Positions 52,233 to 61,146 of a DNA stretch of 64,000 nt are shown piece by piece (the stretch's first letter is position 1; every line of letters starts with the position of its first letter). The DNA comes from Streptomyces sp. QL37 (GTDB lineage Bacteria > Actinomycetota > Actinomycetes > Streptomycetales > Streptomycetaceae). Where the stretch lies: the NCBI RefSeq assembly GCF_002941025.1, contig NZ_PTJS01000001.1, positions 8,207,765 to 8,271,764 of the forward strand. The letters run 5' to 3'. Position numbers and translations under genes: made by a program. The notes beneath the pieces were generated by a model. The model had not been told where the DNA came from. It ran no database searches and saw only the letters and a list, made by a program, of their open reading frames with translations.

Positions 52233-52742
52233 CTAAGTCCCGCTCCTGGGGGCGCGGTCCTCCCGTACGTAGGCGCGCAACCGCTCGACGAAGACCCGCT
52301 GGCCCCCCACCAGCCGTTCGATGGCGTCGTCCGGTGTGCACCAGGCGAACCGGTCCATCTCCGGGAACTCCCGCAGCACGCCGGACCCCCTCGGCCACTC
52401 CATGGTGAAGGTGCCCGGGGTCGCCTCGTCAGGGTCCAGCTCGCCCTCCACGGCCCATACGGTCACTGTCTTGCCGCCGGACTGGCGAGTCTCGCCCAGC
52501 GGTACCCAGGCGCCGTCCGGGAGGGGCAGCCCGAGCTCCTCCTCGAACTCCCGGCGCGCGGTGGCGGCGGGCTCCTCGCCGGGCTCCTGCTCGCCCTTGG
52601 GGACCGACCAGGCCGCCGACTCACGGCGGGCCCAGAACGGCCCGCCCATATGGCCGATCAGGACCTCGGCGTCCGGCCGGCCGTCGTCGCCCGCGACGAT
52701 CCGGAAGAGCAGAAGCCCCGCGCTGCGCTTGACTGTCGACAT
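52233..52742 (-). CDS. NUDIX hydrolase
   Basis: This 169-residue enzyme has a full NUDIX box, G-x5-E-x7-REFEEELGL, starting at KGEQEPGEEPAATARREF. The N-terminus (STVKRSAGLLLFRI) and the PFWARRESAAWSVPKGEQ segment fit the group acting on diphosphorylated nucleosides or dinucleotides of the MutT/Ap4A type. No strong ribosome binding site precedes the ATG at 52742, so leaderless translation is possible. It converges on the TetR gene. Substrate unresolved. Confidence 0.9.
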   Translation of the reverse strand: MSTVKRSAGLLLFRIVAGDDGRPDAEVLIGHMGGPFWARRESAAWSVPKGEQEPGEEPAATARREFEEELGLPLPDGAWVPLGETRQSGGKTVTVWAVEGELDPDEATPGTFTMEWPRGSGVLREFPEMDRFAWCTPDDAIERLVGGQRVFVERLRAYVREDRAPRSGT

Positions 52743-52797
52743 GGCGTCAAGTCTGCGGGGCGGTGGGACCGAAGGCCACCGGTCCCGGAACGCGCAG

Positions 52798-52829
52798 GGG
52801 GTGACCCCGGGGCCTCCCGGGGTCACCCC
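52798..52829. terminator. Strong hairpin in a divergent intergenic region
   Basis: GGGGTGACCCCGGG and CCCGGGGTCACCCC form a perfect 14-bp stem with a 4-base loop, 121 bases before the GTG of the large phosphodiesterase gene. A weaker inverted repeat GGGACC/GGTCCC at about 52765-52786 precedes it. It ends no annotated gene. Confidence 0.6.
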
Positions 52830-52949
52830 TTCGCCGTGTCCTGTTCCTCCTGATGTCCCCGTTGCCCCCTGGTGCGTCCCACCGAGCGCCGTCATGCTGT
52901 CCGCCGACAGCGCTTTCCACGCGCAATCCGCTCTGTACCAGGAGGATTT

Positions 52950-55900
52950 GTGGGCCCAGGCACCTTCCGCAGCGCCATGCGGCCGTTCGTGCTGCTGGCG
53001 ACCGTGGCGGCGACCGCGATCGGGGCCGTCGCACCCGCGGCGGCCGACTCCACCCCGGACCCCCGCCCGCACACCACCGCCGAGATCCTCAGACCCGTCG
53101 CGCCACCGCCCGCGAGCGGCCCCTCCGGCGAGGCGAGATCCGTCGTGGACGGCGACGGCATCGAGACCGCCCGTGCCTCCCGCCCCGTCGCCCCCGGCGT
53201 CCGCCTGAGCTCCTACGACCGCCTCGAGTCCGACAAGTGGCTGCGGGTCGACACCCTCTCCGTCGATCTGGACGGCAGCGGAGTGCGCGCCGACTACCTC
53301 TCCTCGGGCAAGGTCGCGGACCGGCGCACGGTCTCCGAGCTCGCGGCGGGACACGATCCGGGGCCGGGCCGCCGTACCGTCGCCGCGATCAACGCGGACT
53401 TCTTCGACATCAACCAGACCGGAGCGCCCCAGGGCCCCGGGGTCCGGGACGGCCGGACGGTCCACTCCCCGGCCCCGGGCGTCAACCGCGCGGTGGGCAT
53501 CGGGCCGCAGAACGCGGGCCGGATCCTGGAGCTGTACTTCGACGGCACGCTGACCCTCCCCTCGGGCGCGCACCCGCTCGCCGCGTACAACGCCGCGAAC
53601 GTACCGGCCCAGGGCGTGGGTGCCTACACCTCCGCCTGGGGCACCGCCGACCGCGCGCTGACCGTGGACGACGCGCGGCCCGTCGCCGAAGTGGCCGTGC
53701 GCGACGGCAAGGTCGTCTCCGTGTCGGACACCCCGGGATCGGGACCCGTGCCCGAGGACACGGTGGTCCTCGTCGGCCGTGAGGCCGGGGCCGCCCTGCT
53801 GACCGCGCTGGAGCCCGGTGACCCGGCCGGCATCGCATACCGGGCACGCACCGACGGTGGAGCCGTGCCACGCACCGCCGTGGGCGGCCGGGAGCTGCTC
53901 GTCGTCGACGGGACGGCGCGGAACCACGACGGCGAGGGCAACAACACCGCGGCGCCCCGCACCGCTGTCGGGTTCTCCGAGGACGGCCGGACCATGCAGG
54001 TCATCACCGTCGACGGCCGGCAGACCGACAGCGGCGGTGTCACCCTCACCGAGCTGGGCGAGATGATGCGCAGGGCGGGCTCGTACAGCGCTCTGAACCT
54101 CGACGGCGGTGGGTCGTCGACGCTCGTCGCCCGCGAGCCGGGCAGCGACGCACTCCAGGTCGAGAACAGTCCGTCCGACGGCAGTGAGCGGACCGTCCCC
54201 AACGGTCTCGCCCTGACGGCCCCGGACGGGAGCGGGCGGCTCGCGGGGTTCTGGGTCGAGACCCGCACGCCGGCCGGTGTCGCCCCCGGCGACGACCCGG
54301 TCGCCGGCGGCCATCCCGAGCGGGTCTTCCCCGGCCTGACCCGGCAGCTCACCGCGGCCGGGTACGACGAGACGTACGGACCCGCGGCGGGCGCACCGCG
54401 CTGGCGCGCCGTCGACGGGTCGGTCGGCGGCGTCGACGCCCGGGGCACGTTCACCGCACGCCGCGGCGGCACGACCGACGTCCGGGCGGAACGGGCGGGC
54501 GCCCACGGCGTGACCCGGCTCACCGTCCTCGACCGGCTGGCCAGGATCCGTGCCACCACCGAGCGTGTCGGTCTGGCCGACAAGGAGGCCACCGGCAGCT
54601 TCGGCATCGTAGGCCTGGACGCCCACGGTACGAGTGCTCCCGTCGAGCCGGGCGACGTCACCCTCGACTACGACCACACACTGTTCGCCGTCGGCGACGA
54701 CGGCCGCGGGTCCTTCACCGTCAGGTCGCGCACCGGCTCCGGAGCGGGGCAGATCAAGGCCACCGTGGCAGGCGTCAGCACGGTCCTCGCCGTGAGCGTC
54801 GGCCTCACGGAGCAGACCGTGTCCGACTTCGAGGACGCCGGATCCTGGAAGTTCAGCCAGGCCCGCGCGGACGGCTCTCTCGCCGCGACGCCGGACGGGC
54901 ACACCGGGACCGGCCTCCGGCTCACCTACGACTTCACCCGGTCGACGGCGACGCGCGCCGCCTACGCCGCGCCGCCGCAACCCGTCGTCGTACCGGGACA
55001 GCCGCAGGCGTACACCCTCTGGATCAAGGGGGACGGCAACGGGGCCTGGCCGACCCTGCACCTCAAGGACGCCGCAGGCTCCGACCAGCTGCTGCGAGGG
55101 CCGTACATCACCTGGACCGGCTGGCGGCAGGTCACCTTCGCCGTGCCGGCCGGCGCCGCGACGCCGCTGTCCGTGTCCCGCTTCTACCTCGCGGAGACGG
55201 CGGCGGCCAGGCAGTACACCGGCGAGGTCGTCATCGACGGCCTGACCGCCCAGGTGCCGCCCACCGTCGAGCTGCCCGGACAGCCGCGGCCGGCGGACCC
55301 GTTGATCGACCCCGCGGCCGTCACCGAAGCCCGGGACTGGCGGTTCGCGGTGATGTCGGACGCCCAGTTCGTCGCGCGCGAGCCGGACAGCGCCATCGTC
55401 CAGCAGGCGCGTCGTACCCTGCGCGAGATCAAGGAGGCGCGACCCGACTTCCTGGTCGTCAACGGTGACCTCGTCGACGAGGGGTCGCCCGCCGACCTCG
55501 CCTTCGCCCGCCAGGTCCTCGACGAGGAGCTCGGCGACGCGCTGCCCTGGTACTACGTACCGGGCAACCACGAGGTGATGGGCGGGAAGATCGACAACTT
55601 CATCACGCAGTTCGGCCCGGCCCGGCGGACGTTCGACCACAAGGGCACGCGGGTCCTCACGCTCGACACGTCGAGTCTCAGCCTGCGCGGCGGCGGTTTC
55701 GCCCAGATCGAGGAAGTGCGCGCCCAGCTGGACGCGGCGGCGAAGGACCGGTCCGTGGGCTCCGTGATGCTGATCGAGCACGTGCCGCCGCGCGACCCGA
55801 CCGTGCAGAAGGGGAGCCAGCTGAGCGACCGCAAGGAAGCCGCCCTCGTCGAACGGTGGCTCGCGGACTTCCGCCGCACGACCGGCAAGGGGGCCGCCCT

Positions 55901-56441
55901 CATCGGCAGCCACGTCGGAGTCTTCCACGCGTCGCACGTGGACGGGGTCCCGTACCTGGTCAACGGGAACTCCGGCAAGGCGCCGGCCGGCCCCGCGGAC
56001 GAGGGCGGCTTCACCGGCTGGTCCCTGATCGGCGCCGACCGCGTCTCGCCCGGCGAACAGTCGGCGGCGCGTCACCGGCCCTGGCGGGGCGGGCCCGACT
56101 GGGTCTCCGCGCAGACCCGCGCCCACGTCGACGAACTGGCCCTGGACGCCCCCACCGCGCTGGTCGCGGGGGAGCGGGCGAGGGTGAGCGCGCACGTCAC
56201 CCAGGGCACCCGGACCGTGCCCGTGGCCTTCCCGCTCAGCGCCGACTGGACCGGCTCGCCGAACATCCGCGTCGGGGACCCGGATGACACCCGCGGACGC
56301 CACATCGCGACGCTGGACCCCGCCACGGGCACGCTCACCGCCCTCCGGCCTGGCTCCGTCACGCTCGCCGTTACCGTCAACGGCGTCACCCGGCAGGTAC
56401 AGATCCGGATCGCGGCCGGGGCGGTGGCGCCCGCCGCCTGA
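52950..56441 (+). CDS. Secreted phosphodiester glycosidase plus metallophosphoesterase protein
   Basis: This protein of about 1,163 residues is exported by a signal peptide (FVLLATVAATAIGAVAPAAA). An N-terminal phosphodiester glycosidase (NAGPA/DUF2233) domain includes VAAINADFFDINQTGAPQGP and LNLDGGGSSTLVAREPG (near residue 383). Bacterial Ig-like segments and a carbohydrate-binding-like region (EDAGSWKFSQARADGS) follow. A metallophosphoesterase domain (about 790-1050) shows FAVMSDAQF, NGDLVDEG, VPGNHEVM and GSHVGVF; a second Ig-like domain ends the protein. The GTG at 52950 follows AGGAGG. One polypeptide thus carries two enzymes that attack sugar-phosphate links, as in wall teichoic acids or phosphoglycans; the natural substrate is inferred. 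Confidence 0.86.
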   Translation: MGPGTFRSAMRPFVLLATVAATAIGAVAPAAADSTPDPRPHTTAEILRPVAPPPASGPSGEARSVVDGDGIETARASRPVAPGVRLSSYDRLESDKWLRVDTLSVDLDGSGVRADYLSSGKVADRRTVSELAAGHDPGPGRRTVAAINADFFDINQTGAPQGPGVRDGRTVHSPAPGVNRAVGIGPQNAGRILELYFDGTLTLPSGAHPLAAYNAANVPAQGVGAYTSAWGTADRALTVDDARPVAEVAVRDGKVVSVSDTPGSGPVPEDTVVLVGREAGAALLTALEPGDPAGIAYRARTDGGAVPRTAVGGRELLVVDGTARNHDGEGNNTAAPRTAVGFSEDGRTMQVITVDGRQTDSGGVTLTELGEMMRRAGSYSALNLDGGGSSTLVAREPGSDALQVENSPSDGSERTVPNGLALTAPDGSGRLAGFWVETRTPAGVAPGDDPVAGGHPERVFPGLTRQLTAAGYDETYGPAAGAPRWRAVDGSVGGVDARGTFTARRGGTTDVRAERAGAHGVTRLTVLDRLARIRATTERVGLADKEATGSFGIVGLDAHGTSAPVEPGDVTLDYDHTLFAVGDDGRGSFTVRSRTGSGAGQIKATVAGVSTVLAVSVGLTEQTVSDFEDAGSWKFSQARADGSLAATPDGHTGTGLRLTYDFTRSTATRAAYAAPPQPVVVPGQPQAYTLWIKGDGNGAWPTLHLKDAAGSDQLLRGPYITWTGWRQVTFAVPAGAATPLSVSRFYLAETAAARQYTGEVVIDGLTAQVPPTVELPGQPRPADPLIDPAAVTEARDWRFAVMSDAQFVAREPDSAIVQQARRTLREIKEARPDFLVVNGDLVDEGSPADLAFARQVLDEELGDALPWYYVPGNHEVMGGKIDNFITQFGPARRTFDHKGTRVLTLDTSSLSLRGGGFAQIEEVRAQLDAAAKDRSVGSVMLIEHVPPRDPTVQKGSQLSDRKEAALVERWLADFRRTTGKGAALIGSHVGVFHASHVDGVPYLVNGNSGKAPAGPADEGGFTGWSLIGADRVSPGEQSAARHRPWRGGPDWVSAQTRAHVDELALDAPTALVAGERARVSAHVTQGTRTVPVAFPLSADWTGSPNIRVGDPDDTRGRHIATLDPATGTLTALRPGSVTLAVTVNGVTRQVQIRIAAGAVAPAA

Positions 56442-56461
56442 CGCCCCGTCGCGCTCCGCAC

Positions 56462-56502
56462 CACCGCACGGCTCCCGGACCTGGCCCGGGAGCCGTGCGG
56501 TG
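56462..56502 (+). terminator. Terminator of the large phosphodiesterase gene
   Basis: CACCGCACGGCTCCCGG and its exact complement form a 17-bp stem with a 7-base loop, followed by TTT, 21 bases after the stop codon. Confidence 0.85.
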
Positions 56503-56613
56503 TTTCCTCGTGGTGTCCCGGCGGTGCGGGTGTCGGCATTCGGTGACCTGAGCCCGGCTGCCGGCAGACCTGCGCCGGCGCTCCCCCCTACGGGGGCGCC
56601 GGCGCGGCTTTCC

Positions 56614-57024
56614 TCATGCCTTCCGGTAGCCGTACGCGTCCGTGGCTGCCGCCTCCACGGTGTCGAGGTCGCCCCCCGCCGACGCCGTCACCAGCGCGGC
56701 GACCGCGCCCTCCACGAACGGGGCGTCCACCAGCCGTGCACCGTCGGGCAGTTCGCCGGCCTCCGCCAGCATGGACTTCACGGTGAGCACCGCACTCCCG
56801 AGGTCCACGAGCAGCGCGACCCCGGCGCCCCTGTCGACCTTCCTCGCAGCCTCGCCGATCAGCTCCGAACTCGTACCCAGACCGCCGGCCGAGGTGCCCC
56901 CGGCGGCCGCCACCGGCGCCGTCGCGCCACCGGCCGCCAGCCCCCTGGCCAGCTCGGCGACCGCCTCCGCCACCGGTCCGCTGTGCGAGACCAGAACGAT
57001 CCCGACCTGCTTCTCGTCGCTCAT
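56614..57024 (-). CDS. dhaM: Dihydroxyacetone kinase phosphotransfer subunit
   Basis: This 136-residue protein is the EIIA-mannose-like subunit that passes phosphate from HPr to the ADP held in DhaL. The phosphorylated His is His14 in IVLVSHSGPVAEAV. It has only this domain, without the HPr and EI domains of the E. coli protein, so it must use the general PTS proteins. LVDLGSAVLTVKSML is typical. The ATG overlaps the dhaL stop by 4 bases (ATGA). It completes a PTS-dependent dihydroxyacetone kinase with DhaK and DhaL. Confidence 0.92.
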   Translation of the reverse strand: MSDEKQVGIVLVSHSGPVAEAVAELARGLAAGGATAPVAAAGGTSAGGLGTSSELIGEAARKVDRGAGVALLVDLGSAVLTVKSMLAEAGELPDGARLVDAPFVEGAVAALVTASAGGDLDTVEAAATDAYGYRKA

Positions 57025-57638
57025 GCGGCGTCTCCGGCGCTCGGTCCCGCGGCCTCGACGAGCGCCCCCACCAGCAGCGCAGCCGAGGCGGCCCCCGGAT
57101 CCTGGTGCCCGATGCTGCGCTCGCCCAGATAGCTGGCCCTGCCCTTGCGCGCCCGGAGCGGCACGGTCGCGAGAGCACCGGCCAGCGCCGCGTCGCGGGC
57201 CTCCTCGAACGAGGAGCCCAGAACCTCGACGGCCGGGAGCAGCGCGTCGAGCATCGTCTTGTCGCCCGCCTGCGCGCCGCCCAACTGGGCTACCGCCGCG
57301 ACGCCCGCCCCGAGGGCCTCCGCCAGCTGAGCCGGAGTCACCTCCGGCGCGTCGCCCAGCGCCTTCCCGGTGCGGCGCAGGAGTGTCCCGTACAGCGGCC
57401 CCGACGCCCCGCCGACCGTGGAGATCAGATGACGGCCGGCCAGCGTCAGCACCGCCCCGGGTGCCGCGGGGGCCTCCTTGTCGAGGACGTCGCCCACCGC
57501 CGCGAAACCGCGTCGCATGTTGGTCCCGTGATCGGCGTCCCCGATCGCGGCGTCGAGCTCGGTCAGCCGGTCCGACTCGCGGTCGACGGCAGCCGCGGTG
57601 GCGGCCATCCAGCGACGGAAGAAATCGGTGTCGAGCAC
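57021..57638 (-). CDS. dhaL: Dihydroxyacetone kinase ADP-binding subunit
   Basis: This 205-residue subunit holds ADP/ATP with magnesium. The aspartate cluster is in LTELDAAIGDADHGTNMRRG, and STVGGASGPLYGTLL and GDKTMLDALLPA are the conserved phosphate-site segments. It lies 37 bases after dhaK and overlaps dhaM by 4 bases, so the three genes form one operon. ATP is regenerated on this subunit by DhaM, and phosphate is then moved to dihydroxyacetone held by DhaK. Confidence 0.93.
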   Translation of the reverse strand: MLDTDFFRRWMAATAAAVDRESDRLTELDAAIGDADHGTNMRRGFAAVGDVLDKEAPAAPGAVLTLAGRHLISTVGGASGPLYGTLLRRTGKALGDAPEVTPAQLAEALGAGVAAVAQLGGAQAGDKTMLDALLPAVEVLGSSFEEARDAALAGALATVPLRARKGRASYLGERSIGHQDPGAASAALLVGALVEAAGPSAGDAA

Positions 57639-57675
57639 AAGATCTCCTGTTCCTCACAGACGGTGGAAAGTACGT

Positions 57676-58662
57676 TCACCGGCCCCAGCGGAGCGCGGGC
57701 GTCTGTACCGGCGCGTCCCAGAGCCGCACCATCTCCTCGTCCACCTGGCAGAGCGTCACCGAGCAGCCTGCCATGTCCAGCGACGTCACATAGTTGCCCA
57801 CCAGCGTACGAGCCACCGCCACACCCCGCTCCGACAGCACCCGCTGCACCTCGGCATTGAACCCGTACAGCTCCAGCAGCGGTGTCGCGCCCATCCCGTT
57901 GACCAGCGCCAGGACGGGGCCGCTGGGCCGCAGATCCTCCAGCACCGCGTGGACCGCGACGTCGGCGATCTCCCCGGAGGTCATCATCGGGCGGCGTTCC
58001 CGGCCGGGCTCGCCGTGGATACCGATGCCCAACTCGAGTTCGCCCGGGGGCAGATCGAAGGTCGGTGTGCCCTTCGCCGGGGTGGTGACGGAGCTGAGCG
58101 CCACCCCGAAGCTCCGCGAGGACTCGTTCACCCGCCGGGCCATGGACTCCACCCGCTCCAGCGGCGCACCCTCGTCGGCGAGGGCGCCGGCGAGCTTCTC
58201 CACGAACAGCGTCGCCCCGGTGCCCCGCCGTCCCGCGGTGAAGGTGCTGTCGGACACCGCCACGTCGTCGTCGACGAGGACCCGGGCCACCTGGACGCCC
58301 TCGTCCTCGGCGAGCTCCGCGGCCATGTCGAAGTTCAGCACGTCCCCCGTGTAGTTCTTCACGACGAACAGCACGCCCGCACCGCTGTCGACCGCGGCGG
58401 CCGCCCGCACCATCTGATCGGGCACCGGTGAGGTGAAGACCTCACCGGGACACGCCGCCGACAGCATCCCCGGCCCGACGAACCCCGCGTGCAGCGGCTC
58501 GTGCCCCGACCCGCCGCCGGACACGAGCCCCACCTTCCCGGCCACCGGCGCGTCACGCCGGACCACGAGACGGTTCTCGGGGTCCACCACGAGTTCCGGA
58601 TGGGCGGCGGCCATTCCGCGGAGTCCGTCCGCGACGACGGTCTCCGGCACGTTGATGAGCAT
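57676..58662 (-). CDS. dhaK: Dihydroxyacetone kinase substrate-binding subunit
   Basis: This 328-residue subunit binds dihydroxyacetone covalently through a histidine, seen in LGIGIHGEPGRER, the counterpart of His218 of the E. coli protein from memory. GLVSGGGSGHEPLHAGFVG and VLFVVKNYTGDVLNFDMA are characteristic. The ATG at 58662 is preceded by AGGAGGAACC, and the in-frame extension upstream has no coding features. It is the first gene of dhaKLM and feeds dihydroxyacetone phosphate into glycolysis; no regulator gene is next to it. Confidence 0.94.
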   Translation of the reverse strand: MLINVPETVVADGLRGMAAAHPELVVDPENRLVVRRDAPVAGKVGLVSGGGSGHEPLHAGFVGPGMLSAACPGEVFTSPVPDQMVRAAAAVDSGAGVLFVVKNYTGDVLNFDMAAELAEDEGVQVARVLVDDDVAVSDSTFTAGRRGTGATLFVEKLAGALADEGAPLERVESMARRVNESSRSFGVALSSVTTPAKGTPTFDLPPGELELGIGIHGEPGRERRPMMTSGEIADVAVHAVLEDLRPSGPVLALVNGMGATPLLELYGFNAEVQRVLSERGVAVARTLVGNYVTSLDMAGCSVTLCQVDEEMVRLWDAPVQTPALRWGR

Positions 58663-58925
58663 GCGCAACGGTTCCTCCTGGGGAGAGCGACGGCGGGCCG
58701 GTGGTGCCGACAGGCCGTCGGCGTGCATCCGGTCCACCGGTCAGGTGCGTACGGCACCCAGTATCGAAGAGACCGGTGTGATCGGGAAGCGACGCGTCGG
58801 AGGGGCGCGCCACCGAGTCGCCGACGGCCGTCCGCGCGTCTCCCGCCTCCCCCGGGTCTTACGGTCCGATGACGTGGGCGTGCCGCACCGCCCTTCCCGT
58901 CTGCGGGCGGCCTAGCGTGGCGGCC
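58663..58925. promoter_or_regulatory. Divergent intergenic region between dhaK and the epimerase gene
   Basis: The 263-base gap should hold promoters for both genes. On the minus strand TTCCCG, 17 bases, GATACT near 58757-58785 is only a weak match. I see no operator-like palindrome. Confidence 0.2.
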
Positions 58926-60011
58926 ATGCGTGTACTGGTCACCGGCGGAGCCGGGTTCATCGGGTCGTACATCGTCCGGACTCTCGCCTCCGGCGGGCAC
59001 GAGCCGGTGATCCTCGACGCACTGCTGCCCTCCGCGCACGGACCGGCCGGGGCCGGGACCCCCGCGGCCGGCCACCCCCTGCCGCCGGGTGTCCGGACGA
59101 TCGTCGCGGACGTACGGGACCGGGACGCGGTGGCCGGAGCGCTGACCGGGGTCGACGCCGTGTGCCACCAGGCGGCGATGGTCGGTCTCGGCAAGGACTT
59201 CGCCGACGCCCCGGAGTACGTCGGGTGCAACGACCTCGGCACCGCCGTGCTGCTCGCCGGGATGGCGGAGGCCGGGGTCCGGGACCTGGTGCTCGCGGGC
59301 TCGATGGTGGTCTACGGCGAAGGGCGTTACGACTGCCCCCGGCACGGCTGCGTCAGGCCGGGCCCCAGGGCTGTCGCAGACCTCGACGCCGGACGGTTCG
59401 AACCGTGCTGTCCGGCCTGCGGCGCGGAACTCGTACCCGGGCTGGTCACCGAAGAGGCAGCCGGCGACCCCCGTAATGTCTACGCGGCGACCAAGCTCGC
59501 ACAGGAACACCTCGCCGCCGCCTGGACACGCGCGACGGGCGGGCGGGCCGTCGCACTGCGCTACCACAACGTGTACGGCCCGGGGATGCCGAGGGACACC
59601 CCTTACGCCGGTGTCGCGTCCTTCTTCCGCTCGGCCCTGGCCCGGGGCGAGGCACCCCGGGTGTTCGAGGACGGCGGCCAGCGGCGCGACTTCGTGCACG
59701 TACGGGACGTGGCGGCGGCCAACGCCGTGGCGCTCGCGGCACTGGGGGAGCGCGAGCCGGGCAGCTTCGACGCCTACAACACGGGAAGCGGCACACCGCA
59801 CACCATCGGCGAGATGGCCGTGGCCCTGGCGGCTGCACATGGCGGCCCCGCCCCCGTCGTCACCGGTGAGTACCGGCTCGGGGACGTCCGCCATGTGACC
59901 GCGGATTCGCGCCGCCTCCGCGACGAGCTCGGCTGGAAGCCGGAGACGGAGTTCGGCGAGGGGATGCGGGAATTCGCCACCGCGCCGCTTCGGGCGCGAG
60001 GGGGCCGGTGA
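58926..60011 (+). CDS. NAD-dependent sugar-nucleotide epimerase with zinc-ribbon insert
   Basis: This 361-residue extended short-chain dehydrogenase has the nucleotide motif VTGGAGFIGSYIVRTL and the catalytic YxxxK in NVYAATKLAQEHL. Between the two is an insert of about 35 residues with four paired cysteines, CPRHGC and CCPACG, that probably binds zinc. Such inserts occur in a subgroup of dTDP- or UDP-sugar 4-epimerases, from memory. The ATG at 58926 gives the compact Rossmann start. The facing two-component genes and the glycosyltransferase operon beyond suggest a role in making a sugar donor for a cell-surface or secreted glycan. Confidence 0.88.
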   Translation: MRVLVTGGAGFIGSYIVRTLASGGHEPVILDALLPSAHGPAGAGTPAAGHPLPPGVRTIVADVRDRDAVAGALTGVDAVCHQAAMVGLGKDFADAPEYVGCNDLGTAVLLAGMAEAGVRDLVLAGSMVVYGEGRYDCPRHGCVRPGPRAVADLDAGRFEPCCPACGAELVPGLVTEEAAGDPRNVYAATKLAQEHLAAAWTRATGGRAVALRYHNVYGPGMPRDTPYAGVASFFRSALARGEAPRVFEDGGQRRDFVHVRDVAAANAVALAALGEREPGSFDAYNTGSGTPHTIGEMAVALAAAHGGPAPVVTGEYRLGDVRHVTADSRRLRDELGWKPETEFGEGMREFATAPLRARGGR

Positions 60012-60029
60012 CACGTGGCCGGGGGCAGC

Positions 60030-61142
60030 TCAGGGCGATGCGGCGGGAAGGGTGACTTCGAAGCAGCAGCCACCGGCCACGTTCCGTACGTCCGCTCGGC
60101 CGGAGTGCGCCTCGACGATCCCACGGACGATGGCAAGTCCGAGGCCCGCCCCCGCGGGCGGTGTACGGGCCGGACTGCCCCTCCACCCAGTATCGAACAC
60201 GCGCGCGAGGTCCTCCTCGGGGATCCCGCCGCACCCGTCCGTCACCGAGAGCACGAGACCGTCGGGCGAGCGCTGTGCGGCCACCGCGACCGTTCCGTCG
60301 GCGGGGGTGCGCCGGATGGCGTTGATCAGGAGGTTGCCCAGGACCCGGCTCATCTCCTTGCTGTCGACCTCCACGGGGACGGCGTCCACCCGGACGCCGA
60401 CGAGGCGGACCCCGTGTTCCCGGGCCAGCGGATGGGCTCCGGCGAGCGCGTCGCCGACGAGGTCGTGGGCGGACACCCGGGTGGGGGTCAGCGTGAGCGA
60501 CCCGGCGTGGATCCGGGAGAGTTCGAAGAGATCACCGACCATGTCGTTCATGTGCTCCACCTCCCTGCGTATCTGCCGCAGATAGCGGCCGGAGTCCGGG
60601 GCCACCCCGTCCTCCAGGGCCTCGGACATGGCGCGCAGCCCGGTCAGCGGGGTCCGGAGGTCGTGCGAGATCCAGGCGACGAGCTCCCGGCGCGATCTCT
60701 CCAGGGCGCGCTCGCGCTCCCGGGAGCTTTCGAGCTTCGCGCTCGTCGACGCCAGTTCACGGGTGAGCGCGGCGAGTTCCGCGGTGGCCTGCCCCTCCGG
60801 AGCCGCGAATGTCCCCCCTTCACCGAAGTCGCGCGCGGCCAGCGTGAGGTCCCGGCTCCTGGCGGCCACCCAGCGGCCCAGCAGCATCGCCGTCGCGAGG
60901 GACACGGCGGCGGCCATGGCGACGACGGTCGTCACCACCGTCAGATCGTGCGGCGAGAGGAACATCGCCCAGGCCACGGTCAGGGTCCCGGCCAGCATCG
61001 CCGTCACGGCCACCGCGGCGACGACGGTCATCGAGACCGCCAGGGGGCGGTGCCGGAGCAACCGCAACGCCAGGGCACCCAGCAGCCCGGCCGCGGCGGC
61101 GCCGAGAAAGGCGAGAAGGGCGATGAGCAGGAGGTCGGTCAC
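60030..61142 (-). CDS. Membrane sensor histidine kinase
   Basis: This 370-residue kinase has three hydrophobic N-terminal segments (residues about 1-30, 34-61 and 66-90), a HAMP-like/coiled region (about 92-150) and a HisKA-HATPase core. The phosphorylated His is His160 in AWISHDLRTPL; the ATP-binding boxes are LLINAIRRTP (N box, with Asn), VTDGCGGIPEED (G1) and GAGLGLAIVRGIVEAH (G2). There is little extracellular sequence, so the signal is probably sensed in the membrane. It lies 4 bases after the response regulator stop on the same strand. Confidence 0.91.
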   Translation of the reverse strand: MTDLLLIALLAFLGAAAAGLLGALALRLLRHRPLAVSMTVVAAVAVTAMLAGTLTVAWAMFLSPHDLTVVTTVVAMAAAVSLATAMLLGRWVAARSRDLTLAARDFGEGGTFAAPEGQATAELAALTRELASTSAKLESSRERERALERSRRELVAWISHDLRTPLTGLRAMSEALEDGVAPDSGRYLRQIRREVEHMNDMVGDLFELSRIHAGSLTLTPTRVSAHDLVGDALAGAHPLAREHGVRLVGVRVDAVPVEVDSKEMSRVLGNLLINAIRRTPADGTVAVAAQRSPDGLVLSVTDGCGGIPEEDLARVFDTGWRGSPARTPPAGAGLGLAIVRGIVEAHSGRADVRNVAGGCCFEVTLPAASP

Positions 61143-61146
61143 GAGT

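Noticed and set aside
52233..56303. Minus-strand open frame joining the NUDIX gene to the antisense of the phosphodiesterase gene
   Set aside because: Only the last 169 codons form the NUDIX hydrolase; the rest is antisense shadow.
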